The notes under the pieces were generated by a model, which was not told the DNA's origin, made no database searches, and saw nothing but the letters and a program-made list of their open reading frames with translations. A stretch of 36,705 nucleotides of DNA from Gp6-AA40 sp050742535 (GTDB lineage: Bacteria; Acidobacteriota; Vicinamibacteria; Vicinamibacterales; UBA2999): positions 1 through 36,705 of the forward strand of contig JBOGIQ010000016.1 of the NCBI GenBank assembly GCA_050742535.1, written 5' to 3'. This document shows, piece after piece, positions 9,196 through 18,325 of this stretch. Numbering within the stretch: position 1 is the first letter of the stretch; every line of letters begins with the position of its first letter. Made by a program: the position numbers and the translations under genes.

Positions 9196-11277
9196 TTAGG
9201 AGCCGACGCGGAACGGGACCAGTTCCTTCGCCTCGCCGCTGGCACTGGTCACCGCGATTTCGACCAGGTACTCGCCCGCCGGAATCGACGCCAGGCTGAG
9301 ATTGATCAGGTGTGTCCCACCGGCCTGAGCGGCGGTGACAGGCACATCGGCCATCCTGGTGCCGGCGCGATTGAGCAGAATGGCCGTTGGCTGCACCTGC
9401 TCGCTGCCGGCTGCGTACGCGTCGAAGCGGATCAGCAGACGCTCGGTTCGTGAGAACTCGCGACTGGCCGTCGGCATGGCCGCGGCGTCGGCCGCGAGCG
9501 TCTGGAACTCGCGCACCGTCCGCGCCCGCAACACCCGCGGTGTGCTGATCGCCGCGACCGGTGCGGTCAGATCGGGCACATCGATGGTCTTGGTCTCCTG
9601 ATCGAGCGTTCCATTCCCGGCATCCTGCACCGTCAAACGCATCTCGAGCTTCCCGGGCGGTACCTCGAAGGTGAGGCGTTGCGGTCCGTTGGCCGTTGCC
9701 GGCGCGGGCGTCGCGGCCTGCTCGGGCGCGGCACCGCGAAACACCATCTCGCCCGACGCGTTCGCGGCGAGGAGCGACACGCGCCCCGCCTGCTCGCGAC
9801 GCGTGGTGCCCGGAGGCACGGGGAGCGGCTCCCAGACGAGCGTCACCCGCGTCTTGCCGTTCGTCCCGCGTTCGGTGCCGACCCAGGTGCGGACGAACTT
9901 GCCGGCCTGCACCGACGGCGCGATCGACGCCAGCGCGGTCATGATCGGCTTGGCCACGGTCGGCGCCGCTGACGACACTCGCTTCACGTCCGCGGCCGTC
10001 AGCGCCCAATAGCCCTTCCGCGCCCGCACCTCGACACCGGATCGTTTCACCCGCACCCTGATCTCGTGGAACTTGCCGTCGTTCTGCGCCTGCGTGGAGT
10101 TGTAGCCGAGCAGGTAATAGAAGCTGGAGTCGCGAACAACGCTGGCGAGCCCCTCAGCGAGCGAGTTGCGATTGACGATGGCTCGGCCGTCGGTCTGCTC
10201 GGACAGCGCCTTGAGCGTGTCCTGCGTCATCTGCAGGGCCCGACGGTCGGTCTGGAAACTGATGCTGGCACCACCAGGTACCGCGTCGATGTCGTACTCG
10301 AACGGCGTCAAGCCGCGCGGGTCGAGCGAATAGATCGACACGTTGTTGCGGTTCACGTCGCGATAGACCTCACGCAGCTTGCTGTCGACCATCGCCTGAT
10401 TGAAAAACTCGGCCGACTGCTGCTGCGGGCTGTCCTGCACGGCCGCTCCGGCGACGGCGCTGCGCGGATCGATCGGGTCCTGCGCATTCAGGCGCTGCAT
10501 CTGCGGCGGCAGCATGATCGTGAGGCCTTCGCTGACGAAGATGATCGACTTGCGCCCCTGGCGCATGGATCCCATCCGCACGGCCACCGACGACAGCGCG
10601 TCCATGACCACGTCGTTGCGAATGCGCTCGATGTCCTGCGGCGGAATGCGCGAGTATTGTTCCTCGAACCGGTTGCGCGGAACGTAGTCGAACTTCCGCC
10701 CCTCGAATCGCTGCACCGCGCTGATGATGGACGCGTGATCGTTGGTGAACAGCAGATCGCTCACCGGCGTCAACGGATACATGACGGCGACCAGATCGGT
10801 CGGCGCCAGCGTCTGCAGGAACTTCGTCAGCGGCTCCTTGACGCCCAGCGCCGTCAACTTTCTCGTGTGGTAGTCGTCGAGCAGGATCGCGAACACGCGG
10901 ACGTCTTCGCGGCCCGCCTCGGCCTGCTCGTCGTCGCGCGAACGGATGCGGCGCGGCACCGGGTCGCCAGGTTTCGCCGTGGAGTCGATCTTGACGAGGC
11001 GGAACTCCTCGATCGGCTGCGGCTTGCCGTCCTCGAAGACCTCGAATTCCTCCTTGCGCAGGTCGACGACCGGGTTGTCTCGCCGGTCGGTGACGATCAC
11101 GTCCACGGCGACGTAGTTGATGCCGGCACGGAAGGTCGGTTGCGGCTGGCCCTGCGCGGCCTGCGGCGGCGCTGCCTGTTCGTTCTGCGGCGGCGCCGCC
11201 TGTTGTGCCGTGCCCGGGTGCGTGAGCCCGGCCAGCAGCATCACCAGCACGATCAGCCGACGCGTTGTGACCATCAT
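9196..11277 (-). CDS. VWFA-related secreted protein (acidobacterial type)
   Basis: A 693-residue protein with a signal peptide (MMVTTRRLIVLVMLLAGL, cleavage near TAQQ), a Gln/Pro/Ala-rich spacer, a beta-rich segment (VAVDVIVTDRRDNPVVDLRKEEFEVFEDG) and a von Willebrand factor A-like domain (FAILLDDYHTRK, then FVSEG). This arrangement is the 'VWFA-related Acidobacterial domain' family, expanded in Acidobacteriota. The C-terminal third is beta-rich and ends in a segment that reads like a filament or adhesion module. Start: AAGGGG sits just before two adjacent ATGs (11277 and 11274); the second has the better spacing. The ligand is unknown. Confidence 0.88.
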   Translation of the reverse strand: MMVTTRRLIVLVMLLAGLTHPGTAQQAAPPQNEQAAPPQAAQGQPQPTFRAGINYVAVDVIVTDRRDNPVVDLRKEEFEVFEDGKPQPIEEFRLVKIDSTAKPGDPVPRRIRSRDDEQAEAGREDVRVFAILLDDYHTRKLTALGVKEPLTKFLQTLAPTDLVAVMYPLTPVSDLLFTNDHASIISAVQRFEGRKFDYVPRNRFEEQYSRIPPQDIERIRNDVVMDALSSVAVRMGSMRQGRKSIIFVSEGLTIMLPPQMQRLNAQDPIDPRSAVAGAAVQDSPQQQSAEFFNQAMVDSKLREVYRDVNRNNVSIYSLDPRGLTPFEYDIDAVPGGASISFQTDRRALQMTQDTLKALSEQTDGRAIVNRNSLAEGLASVVRDSSFYYLLGYNSTQAQNDGKFHEIRVRVKRSGVEVRARKGYWALTAADVKRVSSAAPTVAKPIMTALASIAPSVQAGKFVRTWVGTERGTNGKTRVTLVWEPLPVPPGTTRREQAGRVSLLAANASGEMVFRGAAPEQAATPAPATANGPQRLTFEVPPGKLEMRLTVQDAGNGTLDQETKTIDVPDLTAPVAAISTPRVLRARTVREFQTLAADAAAMPTASREFSRTERLLIRFDAYAAGSEQVQPTAILLNRAGTRMADVPVTAAQAGGTHLINLSLASIPAGEYLVEIAVTSASGEAKELVPFRVGS

Positions 11278-11293
11278 TCGCCCCTTCGGATGA

Positions 11294-11372
11294 TAACTCC
11301 CAACTCCCAATTCCCAACTCCCAAGACGTTGATCCTCAGCTTTTGGACGTGGACGTTAGGCGTTGGGAGTTA
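11294..11372. repeat. AACTCCCA word array forming an inverted repeat
   Basis: Reiterated AACTCCCA and AATTCCCA words at 11294-11330, then an inverted copy. TAACTCCCAAC (11294-11304) pairs perfectly with GTTGGGAGTTA (11362-11372). It occupies the space between the divergent VWA and acyl-CoA dehydrogenase genes, so it overlaps the likely promoter and 5' leader of the latter. Confidence 0.8.
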
Positions 11373-11382
11373 AATAGGAGCC

Positions 11383-12528
11383 GTGTCCTCCGCCCTGACC
11401 ACGCTTTCAGACGACGAGCGGCTCTTCCGTGACAGCGTGTACGAGTTCGCCGGCCGTGAAATCCGCCCGCACGTCCGCGAGATGGACGAGACGGCGCACA
11501 TGCCGCGGACCCTGATCGACAAATTGTTCGAGATGGGCGTAATGGGCATTGAAATTCCTGAAACGTTTGGTGGCGGCGGCGGAACGTTTTTCCACGCCGT
11601 CCTCGCTGTCGAGGCGTTGTCGCGGGTCGATCCGTCGGTCGGCGTGCTGGTCGACGTGCAGAACACGCTCGTCATCAACGCGCTGCTGCGCTGGGCGTCC
11701 GACGAGCTGAAACAGCGCTGTCTTCCCCGCCTGGCCGGCCGATCCGTCGGTGCGTACGCGCTCTCTGAAGCCGGATCGGGCAGCGACGCGTTCGCGCTGA
11801 CGACCCGCGCGAGTCAGTGCGCCGACGGCTTTTCAATTACCGGGCGCAAGCTCTGGATCACCAACGGCAACGAAGCCGACCTCTTCATCGTCTTCGCCAA
11901 TCTCAACCCTGAGGCCGGCTATCGGGGCATTACGGCCTTTGTCGTCGAACGCGGTTCGCCGGGCTTCACCGTCGGCAAGAAGGAAGACAAGCTCGGTATT
12001 CGGGCAAGCAGCACGTGTGAGCTGGTGTTCGAGGACTGCAGGGTTCCTCAGGCGAACGTTCTGGGCGAGCCCGGAAAGGGATACAAGGTCGCCATCGAAA
12101 CGCTGAACGAAGGGCGCATCGGCATCGGCGCACAGATGGTTGGCCTGGCACAGGGAGCCGTCGATCACACGATCGCGTATGTCAGGGAGCGGAAGCAGTT
12201 CGGCAAGACGATCGCCGAGTTTCAGGGCGTGCAGTTTCAGATCGCGCGCGCCGCCGCTGACATCGAGGCATCGCGGCTGCTCGTCTACAACGCCGCGCGG
12301 CTGCGCGAGGCCGGTCAGCCGTTTCTCACCGAAGCGGCCATGTGCAAGCTGCTGGCGTCGGAAACCGCTGAACGCGTGGCGTCGCTGGCGGTCAACCTGT
12401 TCGGCGGATACGGGTTCGTCAAGGATTACCCGGTCGAAAAGTTCTACCGCGACGCGAAGATCGGCCAGATCTACGAAGGCACGTCCAATCTGCAGCTGCA
12501 GACGATCGCCAAACATCTTCTTGGCTGA
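11383..12528 (+). CDS. Acyl-CoA dehydrogenase (short/branched-chain type)
   Basis: A 381-residue flavoenzyme that oxidises acyl-CoA to enoyl-CoA in the cytoplasm. It has the full family layout: N-terminal helical domain, YALSEAGSGSDA (FAD/substrate contact), WITNGNEADLFIVFA, and C-terminal helices with RKQFGKTIAEFQGVQF and LFGGYGFVKDYPVEKFYRDAK. The catalytic glutamate is E365 in YEGTSN, the position used by short-chain and short/branched-chain members. The start is GTG with AGGAG close in front. A branched-chain role would fit the isobutyryl-type mutase upstream in the window, but that link is inference. Confidence 0.93.
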   Translation: MSSALTTLSDDERLFRDSVYEFAGREIRPHVREMDETAHMPRTLIDKLFEMGVMGIEIPETFGGGGGTFFHAVLAVEALSRVDPSVGVLVDVQNTLVINALLRWASDELKQRCLPRLAGRSVGAYALSEAGSGSDAFALTTRASQCADGFSITGRKLWITNGNEADLFIVFANLNPEAGYRGITAFVVERGSPGFTVGKKEDKLGIRASSTCELVFEDCRVPQANVLGEPGKGYKVAIETLNEGRIGIGAQMVGLAQGAVDHTIAYVRERKQFGKTIAEFQGVQFQIARAAADIEASRLLVYNAARLREAGQPFLTEAAMCKLLASETAERVASLAVNLFGGYGFVKDYPVEKFYRDAKIGQIYEGTSNLQLQTIAKHLLG

Positions 12529-12530
12529 AA

Positions 12531-12596
12531 GGCACCCCTGAAGGGGCGCCCTACGCGGCGCTCAGCAGATTCGTAGGGCACCCTTTCAAGGGTGCC
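12531..12596. repeat. GGCACCC palindromic repeat, copy 1
   Basis: Two hairpins in 66 bp: GGCACCCCTGAAGGGGCGCC on the left and GGCACCCTTTCAAGGGTGCC on the right, joined by CGTAGG-type sequence. It lies exactly between the stop codons of two convergent genes, so a bidirectional terminator role is plausible. The same element occurs at 18325-18392. Confidence 0.85.
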
Positions 12597-12598
12597 AT

Positions 12599-13564
12599 CT
12601 AAGCGGGAAGCGTTTCGCCGGCGACGGCCTCGCGCAACGCCTCGGTCCGGCCCGCAAACAGCTCGAGTGCGCGCACGTCCTGGGCGAGGCTTTCGACGAT
12701 GTGTCCGCGGCGGAAGGAGTCGACGCCGATGACCTGCGTTGCGCGGGCGACTGCTCGCAGTGTGGCTTCGGTTGCCGCCAGCTTTGCCATCGACGCGTCC
12801 GCCAGCGACACCCGTGCGGATGACGCCGCCTTCCAGACGAGAAGCATGGCGGCATCGAGTTCCGTTGCGGCGTCGGCCAGAAGGCCCTGCACCGTCTGCT
12901 CGCCTCCCGCGCCACGGCCGCGAAGCGCGTGAGCCGCGTGTAACGCTTCGTTCAGCGCGCGCCTGCCCATGCCCAGCCCCGCGGCGGCGAGCAGCACGCG
13001 CACATGCGTCATGAACGGAAGCGTCGCGCCAAGCAGTATGGCCGTCGCGCCATCGAGCGCGACGTTCCCGCACATGAACCCATCGAGGGCGGACGTCTCG
13101 ATGTGTTCAACGGCCACGCCCGGTGTGTCCAGCGCCACGGCGGCGGCCATGGTGCCGGCGCTCTCGCGCACGCCGATGATCGCCACGCCGTGATCGGTGA
13201 GCGGGCCGACGAGCGACGCGCGGCCGCGCAGAACAGAGCCCTCGTGCGTGGGCACGTTCTCGGTCGACAGCGCGATCGCGCCGACGATCTCGCCGCGCGC
13301 CAGCGCCGTGAACCGATCGTCCGAGCCCAGCGCGAGCAGCACGCCGGTGTGCAGCGCCAGCGAGACGCCCGCGGCTGCCGCGTCGTACGCCAGCGTCTCC
13401 ACGGCCAGCGCAGCCGCCAGCAGATCGCCGCCTGGATCAAGCAGGCCGACGCGGGCGGCGCCCATGATGACGTCGGCGGCCGCGGCTGCCGGCGGCAGAT
13501 CAGCCGAGAGCGAGTGTGCCTTCTCGCGCCCCGACCGCTGAACGTCGCTGAGGGTGAAGTCCAC
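12599..13564 (-). CDS. Acyl-CoA dehydrogenase-like protein lacking catalytic residues
   Basis: A 321-residue protein that begins like an acyl-CoA dehydrogenase (MDFTLSDVQR) and has the C-terminal helical pattern, but is about 60 residues shorter than the family. In the position of the catalytic motif YEGT it reads FAGRTEA, with A304 where glutamate is expected, and the glycine-rich FAD contact (LFGGYGF in the intact enzyme) is replaced by VDSFRRGHIVE. It is therefore probably not a normal dehydrogenase and may be a partner subunit or a decaying paralogue. The GTG start directly follows the stop of the DUF3237 gene, as the last gene of an M28-DUF3237 operon. Confidence 0.72.
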   Translation of the reverse strand: MDFTLSDVQRSGREKAHSLSADLPPAAAAADVIMGAARVGLLDPGGDLLAAALAVETLAYDAAAAGVSLALHTGVLLALGSDDRFTALARGEIVGAIALSTENVPTHEGSVLRGRASLVGPLTDHGVAIIGVRESAGTMAAAVALDTPGVAVEHIETSALDGFMCGNVALDGATAILLGATLPFMTHVRVLLAAAGLGMGRRALNEALHAAHALRGRGAGGEQTVQGLLADAATELDAAMLLVWKAASSARVSLADASMAKLAATEATLRAVARATQVIGVDSFRRGHIVESLAQDVRALELFAGRTEALREAVAGETLPA

Positions 13565-14101
13565 TCACTCGAGCTTGAAGAATCGAATCCGAACGTCGTT
13601 GGGATACCGCTCGCCCATCCCGACGAACACGGCCCGCGTCAACCACTGCAGCTCCGGGCTCGCCGTCTCGAACTTCGGGACGGTCCGGAAGTACACCAAC
13701 GTGGGATCCACCGATTCACCGGCCAGCAGGCGCTTCATCACATCGGGCGCGGCGTGCCGCATGCCCGCATTCTGGACGTACACGATCTGCCCCTTGTCGG
13801 TTTCGAGCGTATAGCGCGTGTCCAGCTCGGTGAATCCGTCCGGGCGGATGATCTGCCAGTCGGCGCCGCCCGGCATCACCTTGCCGCGGAAGTTGGGCCC
13901 TTCGAACGTGCCTCCGGTAATCGCCACGATCCGGCGTCTTCCCTGAGCAACGGCGCCGACTTCCAGCGGCGGCCCGACGGTGGCTCGCACCTCGAACGCG
14001 AATGTGAGCGTCGGCTGAAGCTGCTTGTCCTGAGCGGCGGCCAGCGCGGCTACGGATAGCAGTGAGGCAACGATCGTGACTCGCGCGAGCTGTCTATGCA
14101 T
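13565..14101 (-). CDS. DUF3237 family protein, exported
   Basis: A 178-residue protein with a signal peptide (IVASLLSVAALAAAQ) followed by a DUF3237 beta-barrel: FEVRATVGPPLEVGAVAQG, RRIVAITGGTFEGPNFRGKV, PGGADWQIIRPDG and DTRYTLETDKGQIVYVQN. The fold is known, but the function of the family is not established. It starts 13 bp after the M28 peptidase stop and ends one base before the next gene's GTG, so the three genes are almost certainly co-transcribed. Confidence 0.85.
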   Translation of the reverse strand: MHRQLARVTIVASLLSVAALAAAQDKQLQPTLTFAFEVRATVGPPLEVGAVAQGRRRIVAITGGTFEGPNFRGKVMPGGADWQIIRPDGFTELDTRYTLETDKGQIVYVQNAGMRHAAPDVMKRLLAGESVDPTLVYFRTVPKFETASPELQWLTRAVFVGMGERYPNDVRIRFFKLE

Positions 14102-14114
14102 ACGGCATCGTGGA

Positions 14115-15794
14115 CTAGCGTATCGGGCCGGTCTTCCCTTTGCCCACCCGCGGGCCGGCGAAGTCGCGCGCCGGCGGACGCTCCAGATTACCGACGCGCA
14201 GCGCAGTCGCGTGGATCAGCTCCGCGATCCGCGCCATCTTGGCGAACTCGATCCGGTCGGCCTCGTCCGTCACGGAGTGGTAGTCGCGATGCAGTCCGGT
14301 GGTGAAGAAAATCACCGGCACTCCCTTGGAGGCGTAGCTGTAGTGATCGCTGCGCGTGTAAATCGACTCGGGATCGGCGACGTCGTTGTACTCGTAGTCG
14401 AGCGTCATCGGCCGTGAGAGCGAGGCGTTGGCGGCCTCATTGAGGTTGTGCAGCTCGGTACTGATCCGCTCGGAGCCGACCAGGTAGACGGTATGCGCCT
14501 GCGCCGGATCGTCGCAGCGGTTCCTGCCCACCATGTCGACGTTCAGCATCGCGACCATGCGGTCGACGGGCATCACCGGATAGTCGGCCATATAGCGTGA
14601 GCCGAACAGCCCGACTTCCTCGCCGCTGTGCCAGACGAAAAGGATCGATCGCTTCGGCTTCTGTCCGGTCGCAAACGCCTTCGCGATGGCCATCAACGAC
14701 ACGATCCCCGAGCCATCGTCGTCGGCGCCGTTGCTGATGTTGTCGCCGGGCCGAGCTGTCGGACGCGACTGGCCGGGACACGCCGCGAACGCGCCGCCTC
14801 CAGCGCCCGGCGTCGCGAACTCCTGGTAGCCGACGTGATCGAGGTGTGCGCCGATCGCCACGTAGGTGTCCCGCAGTTTGGCATCCGTCCCGCGAACCAG
14901 ACCGACGACATTGCGGGTGAAACGCGTTTGCACGCGCTCGTACTCGGCGTCGACGGTAATCGTGATCCGCACGTCACGAAGCGCGATGGCCGGCAGCGGC
15001 TCCTGCTTCGCGGCGAGATCTCTCAGCGTCGCGTAGCTGTGTCCCGTCCCGGCGAACACGAACTCGAAGAACGCGTCGCTCGCGGTCAGGTGCGGCGGAA
15101 TCGGCAGATCGAGGTTTCGCGACGTCTGAAAATCGGTCCGCTGTGCCGCGTTGGTGGTGGCGGCGGGTCCGGCGCCGCGGCCGCGCCCGGCATTCATGAC
15201 GACCGGACTGATCGTCCCTACCGCGCCGTGCAGCTCCACCGCGTCCCTGGCGCGACCGGTGATCAGGCGGTTCTGCGCAGCGGTCATGCCGCGGACGCCG
15301 CGGCCGATGAAGAGCGCGATCTCTCCTTTTGCGTTCCGCGGCGCGTAGTCGTCGTGATTCAGCTCGGCGAGACGGAGTCCATACCCGACGTACTCGACAT
15401 CGGCCGCGATCGTCTGCTTTCCTCCCTGGTTGCGCGGAAACGTGACGCCGTCGCCGTCCTTGAAGATCCGCGTCTCGCCGTTGGCGGTGACCGCCACGCT
15501 CGAGTTGCTGCGCGTACGCATGCCGTAGATCGGCACGGTCTGGAAGTACGTGCCTGCGTCGCCCGCCGGCACCACACCCCAGGTCTTCAGATGATCGGCC
15601 ACGTAGGCGCCCGCCAGGCCGAGGCCTTCCGTCAGCATCTGGCGGCCCTGCAGCGCGTCGGAGGCGATGTAGCCGAGCCACCGCTTCATCTCGTCCTGCG
15701 AGAACTGGCCGCGCTGGGCGCTGCCGGTCAGCGAGAGCCAGATGACAAGGGCGGGGATGGCAATCGACAGCTTCGAACGGGTCACAGCGGCCAT
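14115..15794 (-). CDS. M28 family zinc exopeptidase, exported
   Basis: A 559-residue secreted metallopeptidase that removes residues from peptide ends. It has a signal peptide (ATG at 15794; LSIAIPALVIWLSLTGSAQ), a large N-terminal/PA-like insert and the catalytic M28 domain: GAHLDHVGY (first zinc ligand, near residue 313), GADDDGSG (bridging Asp, near 356), HSGEEVGLFGS (Glu pair, near 388), NVDMVG (Asp, near 418) and DYHSVTDEAD (His, near 502). Longer frames upstream are made of palindromic repeat sequence and antisense DNA, so I reject them as starts. First gene of the operon with DUF3237. Confidence 0.93.
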   Translation of the reverse strand: MAAVTRSKLSIAIPALVIWLSLTGSAQRGQFSQDEMKRWLGYIASDALQGRQMLTEGLGLAGAYVADHLKTWGVVPAGDAGTYFQTVPIYGMRTRSNSSVAVTANGETRIFKDGDGVTFPRNQGGKQTIAADVEYVGYGLRLAELNHDDYAPRNAKGEIALFIGRGVRGMTAAQNRLITGRARDAVELHGAVGTISPVVMNAGRGRGAGPAATTNAAQRTDFQTSRNLDLPIPPHLTASDAFFEFVFAGTGHSYATLRDLAAKQEPLPAIALRDVRITITVDAEYERVQTRFTRNVVGLVRGTDAKLRDTYVAIGAHLDHVGYQEFATPGAGGGAFAACPGQSRPTARPGDNISNGADDDGSGIVSLMAIAKAFATGQKPKRSILFVWHSGEEVGLFGSRYMADYPVMPVDRMVAMLNVDMVGRNRCDDPAQAHTVYLVGSERISTELHNLNEAANASLSRPMTLDYEYNDVADPESIYTRSDHYSYASKGVPVIFFTTGLHRDYHSVTDEADRIEFAKMARIAELIHATALRVGNLERPPARDFAGPRVGKGKTGPIR

Positions 15795-15797
15795 TCT

Positions 15798-15880
15798 ATC
15801 CGGCTGAAGCCGGACTCCACGAGCGTAGAGTCCGCCTTCAGGCGGATTGCCAGCCGTGGAGTCCGCCTTCAGGCGGATTA
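15798..15880. repeat. Cluster of three palindromic elements between divergent genes
   Basis: Three copies of one element: 15798-15821 (core CCGGCTGAAGCCGG), then 15824-15851 and 15855-15880 in the other orientation (core CCGCCTTCAGGCGG). These are the intergenic relatives of the elements inside valS and rluB. They sit between the divergent M28 and cytochrome c genes, so they may affect either promoter. Confidence 0.85.
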
Positions 15881-15908
15881 CCGGATAGAATCCCGGCGGG
15901 ACGCGACA

Positions 15909-16319
15909 GTGCTCACCTGGTTCACAGCCGGCGTTCTCGCCGTGTTTGCCGCCCAGCAGGTGACGGTCTGGGACGGCATTTTCACGCGCGAACAGGCCGA
16001 ACGCGGCGAGAAGCTCTATGCGGATCGCTGCGCGCGCTGTCACGGCGACACGCTGCAAGGCGTCGAGGCAGCCCCGGCGCTGGTCGGATCGACCTTCTAC
16101 AACAACTGGGAGGGCGAGACGCTCGACGCGCTGTTCGAGCGCATGCGGACGTCGATGCCGCAGGATCGGCCCGGTTCGCTCACCCGCGCAGAGAACGCGG
16201 ACCTCCTCGCCTACATGCTCAGCACCGCGGCATATCCGGCCGGCAAGATGACGCTCGACGCACAGGGCGGCGCGCTGACGCGCGTGAAGATTCTGATGTA
16301 TCGTCCGACTCCGAAATGA
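15909..16319 (+). CDS. Small cytochrome c
   Basis: A 136-residue exported cytochrome c. It has an N-terminal hydrophobic segment (LTWFTAGVLAVFAAQQ) and a single haem motif CARCH (C41, C44, H45); TSMPQ near residue 92 gives a candidate axial methionine. The GTG start follows GGCGGGA with reasonable spacing. Its stop overlaps the start of the PQQ dehydrogenase by 4 bp (ATGA), so it very probably receives electrons from that enzyme in the periplasm. Confidence 0.88.
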   Translation: MLTWFTAGVLAVFAAQQVTVWDGIFTREQAERGEKLYADRCARCHGDTLQGVEAAPALVGSTFYNNWEGETLDALFERMRTSMPQDRPGSLTRAENADLLAYMLSTAAYPAGKMTLDAQGGALTRVKILMYRPTPK

Positions 16320-18325
16320 ACAACTGGAAGCGACGCGGATGCTTCGCGGCGATCGTCGTCGCACTGCTGACGGCGGGGCCGCGCGGGCAGTCCGGAGCGC
16401 CGCGTGGTGAGTGGCCCACCTACGGTGGCGATCTCGGCCACACGCGCTATGCCGCGCTCGACCAGATCTCCGCGGCGAACTTCAACGACCTCGAAGTCGC
16501 GTGGCGTTTCAAGACCGACAATCTCGGCCCTCGTCCTGAATTCAACCTGCAGTCAACGCCGCTGATGGTACGAGGGCGCCTCTACTCCACCGGCGGCACA
16601 CGGCGCGCGGTGGTCGCGCTCGAGGCCGGCACCGGCGAGCTGCTCTGGGTACACCGCGAGGACGAAGGCGCCCGCGGCGCCGCGTCTCCGCGGCAGCTCT
16701 CGGGCCGCGGCCTCGCGTACTGGAGCGACGGGAAGGAAGAACGCATCCTCTACGTGACACCCGGGTACCGGCTGATCGCGCTCGACGCTCGAACCGGCAA
16801 CCCGATGCCCGGCTTCGGACGAGGCGGCGCCGTCGATCTGAAGGCCGATCTCGACTCGGCGATCGACCTCACCAACGCCCCCATCGGTCTCCACGCGACG
16901 CCGATCGTCGCCGGCAACGTCGTCATCGTCGGCGCGGCGTTCGAGACCGGCGCCAACCCGAAGAGCCGCCGCAACATCAAGGGAGCCGTCCGGGGCTTCG
17001 ACGTACGAACCGGAAAGCGTCTGTGGATGTTCAAGACCATCCCCGAGCCCGGTGAAGTCGGCCACGAGACGTGGGAGAACGACTCGTGGGCCTACACCGG
17101 CAACACGGGCGTGTGGGCGCAGATCTCGGTAGACGAGGAGCTCGGCATGGCCTATCTCCCTGTCGAGCTCCCGACGCACGACTACTACGGCGGCGCGCGT
17201 CCGGGGAACGGACTGTTCGGCGAGTCGCTCGTTGCCATCGACTACCGGACCGGCGAGCGCAAGTGGCATTACCAGCTCGTTCACCACGGTCTCTGGGACA
17301 TGGACATCCCGTGCGCGCCGATCCTGGTCGACATCCGCGTCAACGGGCGGACCATCAAGGCGGTCGCCCAGCCGTCGAAGCAGGCGTTCCTCTACGTCTT
17401 CGATCGCGTCACCGGCCAGCCGATATGGCCGATCGAGGAGCGCCCGGTTCCCCAGGGCGATACACCGGGCGAGAAGTACTCACCGACGCAACCCTTCCCG
17501 ACGCGCCCGCGTGCATACGACCGGCAGGGACTCGCCATCGACGATCTGATCGACTTCACGCCGGAGCTGCGCGCCGAAGCGGTGAAGGCGGTCGCGCAGT
17601 ACCGCATCGGGCCGCTCTTCACGCCGCCGGCCGTCAGCCGCGCCGAGGGGCCCATCGCGACGTTGGCAATGGCCACGCAGGCGCCGGCCACGAACTGGCC
17701 CGGCGGTGCCTACGATCCCGAGACGCACATCCTGTACGTGTATTCGCAGAGCGCCGTCGCCACGCTCGGACTCGTTCCGCCCGCCGAAGGCACCGCCGAC
17801 GGCGTGCGCTACCACCAGGGCACGGTGTTGACGGGGGCACGGCGGACTGGCGGATCGGGATCCGCAACGGCACAGGCCGGCGGAGCGGCCACCGCTCCGA
17901 CGGTGCAGGGGCTGCCGCTCATCAAGCCGCCGTACGGGCGGATCAACGCGATCAACCTCGACTCGGGGGATATCCTGTGGCAGGTGCCTCACGGGGAGAC
18001 GCCGGAGGCCATCCGCAATCATCCAGCGCTGAAGGCGCTGAACATTCCGCGCACCGGCCGCCCCGGGCAGGTGGGTACGCTCGTCACCAGGACATTGGTC
18101 ATCGCCGGCGAGCCGGGATTTGGACCGACACCATCCGGGCAGCGCGGATCGATGCTGCGCGCCTACGACAAGCGAACGGGCGCCGACGCGGGCGCCGTCT
18201 ACATGCCCGCGCCGCAGACCGGGTCGCCGATGACTTACATGCTCAACGGCCGTCAGTATCTGGTCGTGGCGATCAGCGGCGGAAGCTACAGCGGAGAGCT
18301 GGTGGCGTTCCGGTTGCCTGGATAG
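16316..18325 (+). CDS. PQQ-dependent dehydrogenase (quinoprotein)
   Basis: A 669-residue periplasmic quinoprotein. The signal peptide is in the first 25 residues (CFAAIVVALLTAG), followed by an eight-bladed propeller of tryptophan-docking repeats such as GDLGHTRYAALDQISAANFNDL and VVALEAGTGELLWVHR. GHETWENDSW and HYQLVHHGLWDMD are typical of the glucose/alcohol quinoprotein group; there is no membrane domain like that of E. coli Gcd. It is coupled to the upstream cytochrome c. The natural substrate (sugar or alcohol) cannot be told from the sequence. Its TAG stop shares a base with the following repeat. Confidence 0.92.
   Translation: MNNWKRRGCFAAIVVALLTAGPRGQSGAPRGEWPTYGGDLGHTRYAALDQISAANFNDLEVAWRFKTDNLGPRPEFNLQSTPLMVRGRLYSTGGTRRAVVALEAGTGELLWVHREDEGARGAASPRQLSGRGLAYWSDGKEERILYVTPGYRLIALDARTGNPMPGFGRGGAVDLKADLDSAIDLTNAPIGLHATPIVAGNVVIVGAAFETGANPKSRRNIKGAVRGFDVRTGKRLWMFKTIPEPGEVGHETWENDSWAYTGNTGVWAQISVDEELGMAYLPVELPTHDYYGGARPGNGLFGESLVAIDYRTGERKWHYQLVHHGLWDMDIPCAPILVDIRVNGRTIKAVAQPSKQAFLYVFDRVTGQPIWPIEERPVPQGDTPGEKYSPTQPFPTRPRAYDRQGLAIDDLIDFTPELRAEAVKAVAQYRIGPLFTPPAVSRAEGPIATLAMATQAPATNWPGGAYDPETHILYVYSQSAVATLGLVPPAEGTADGVRYHQGTVLTGARRTGGSGSATAQAGGAATAPTVQGLPLIKPPYGRINAINLDSGDILWQVPHGETPEAIRNHPALKALNIPRTGRPGQVGTLVTRTLVIAGEPGFGPTPSGQRGSMLRAYDKRTGADAGAVYMPAPQTGSPMTYMLNGRQYLVVAISGGSYSGELVAFRLPG

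Noticed and set aside
14628..15908. N-terminal extension of the cytochrome c frame back to 14628.
   Set aside because: Antisense to the M28 gene and through the repeat cluster. GTG 15909 gives a normal exported cytochrome.
15795..16364. N-terminal extension of the M28 peptidase to 16364.
   Set aside because: It consists of palindromic repeat sequence and antisense cytochrome c; the signal peptide begins at 15794.
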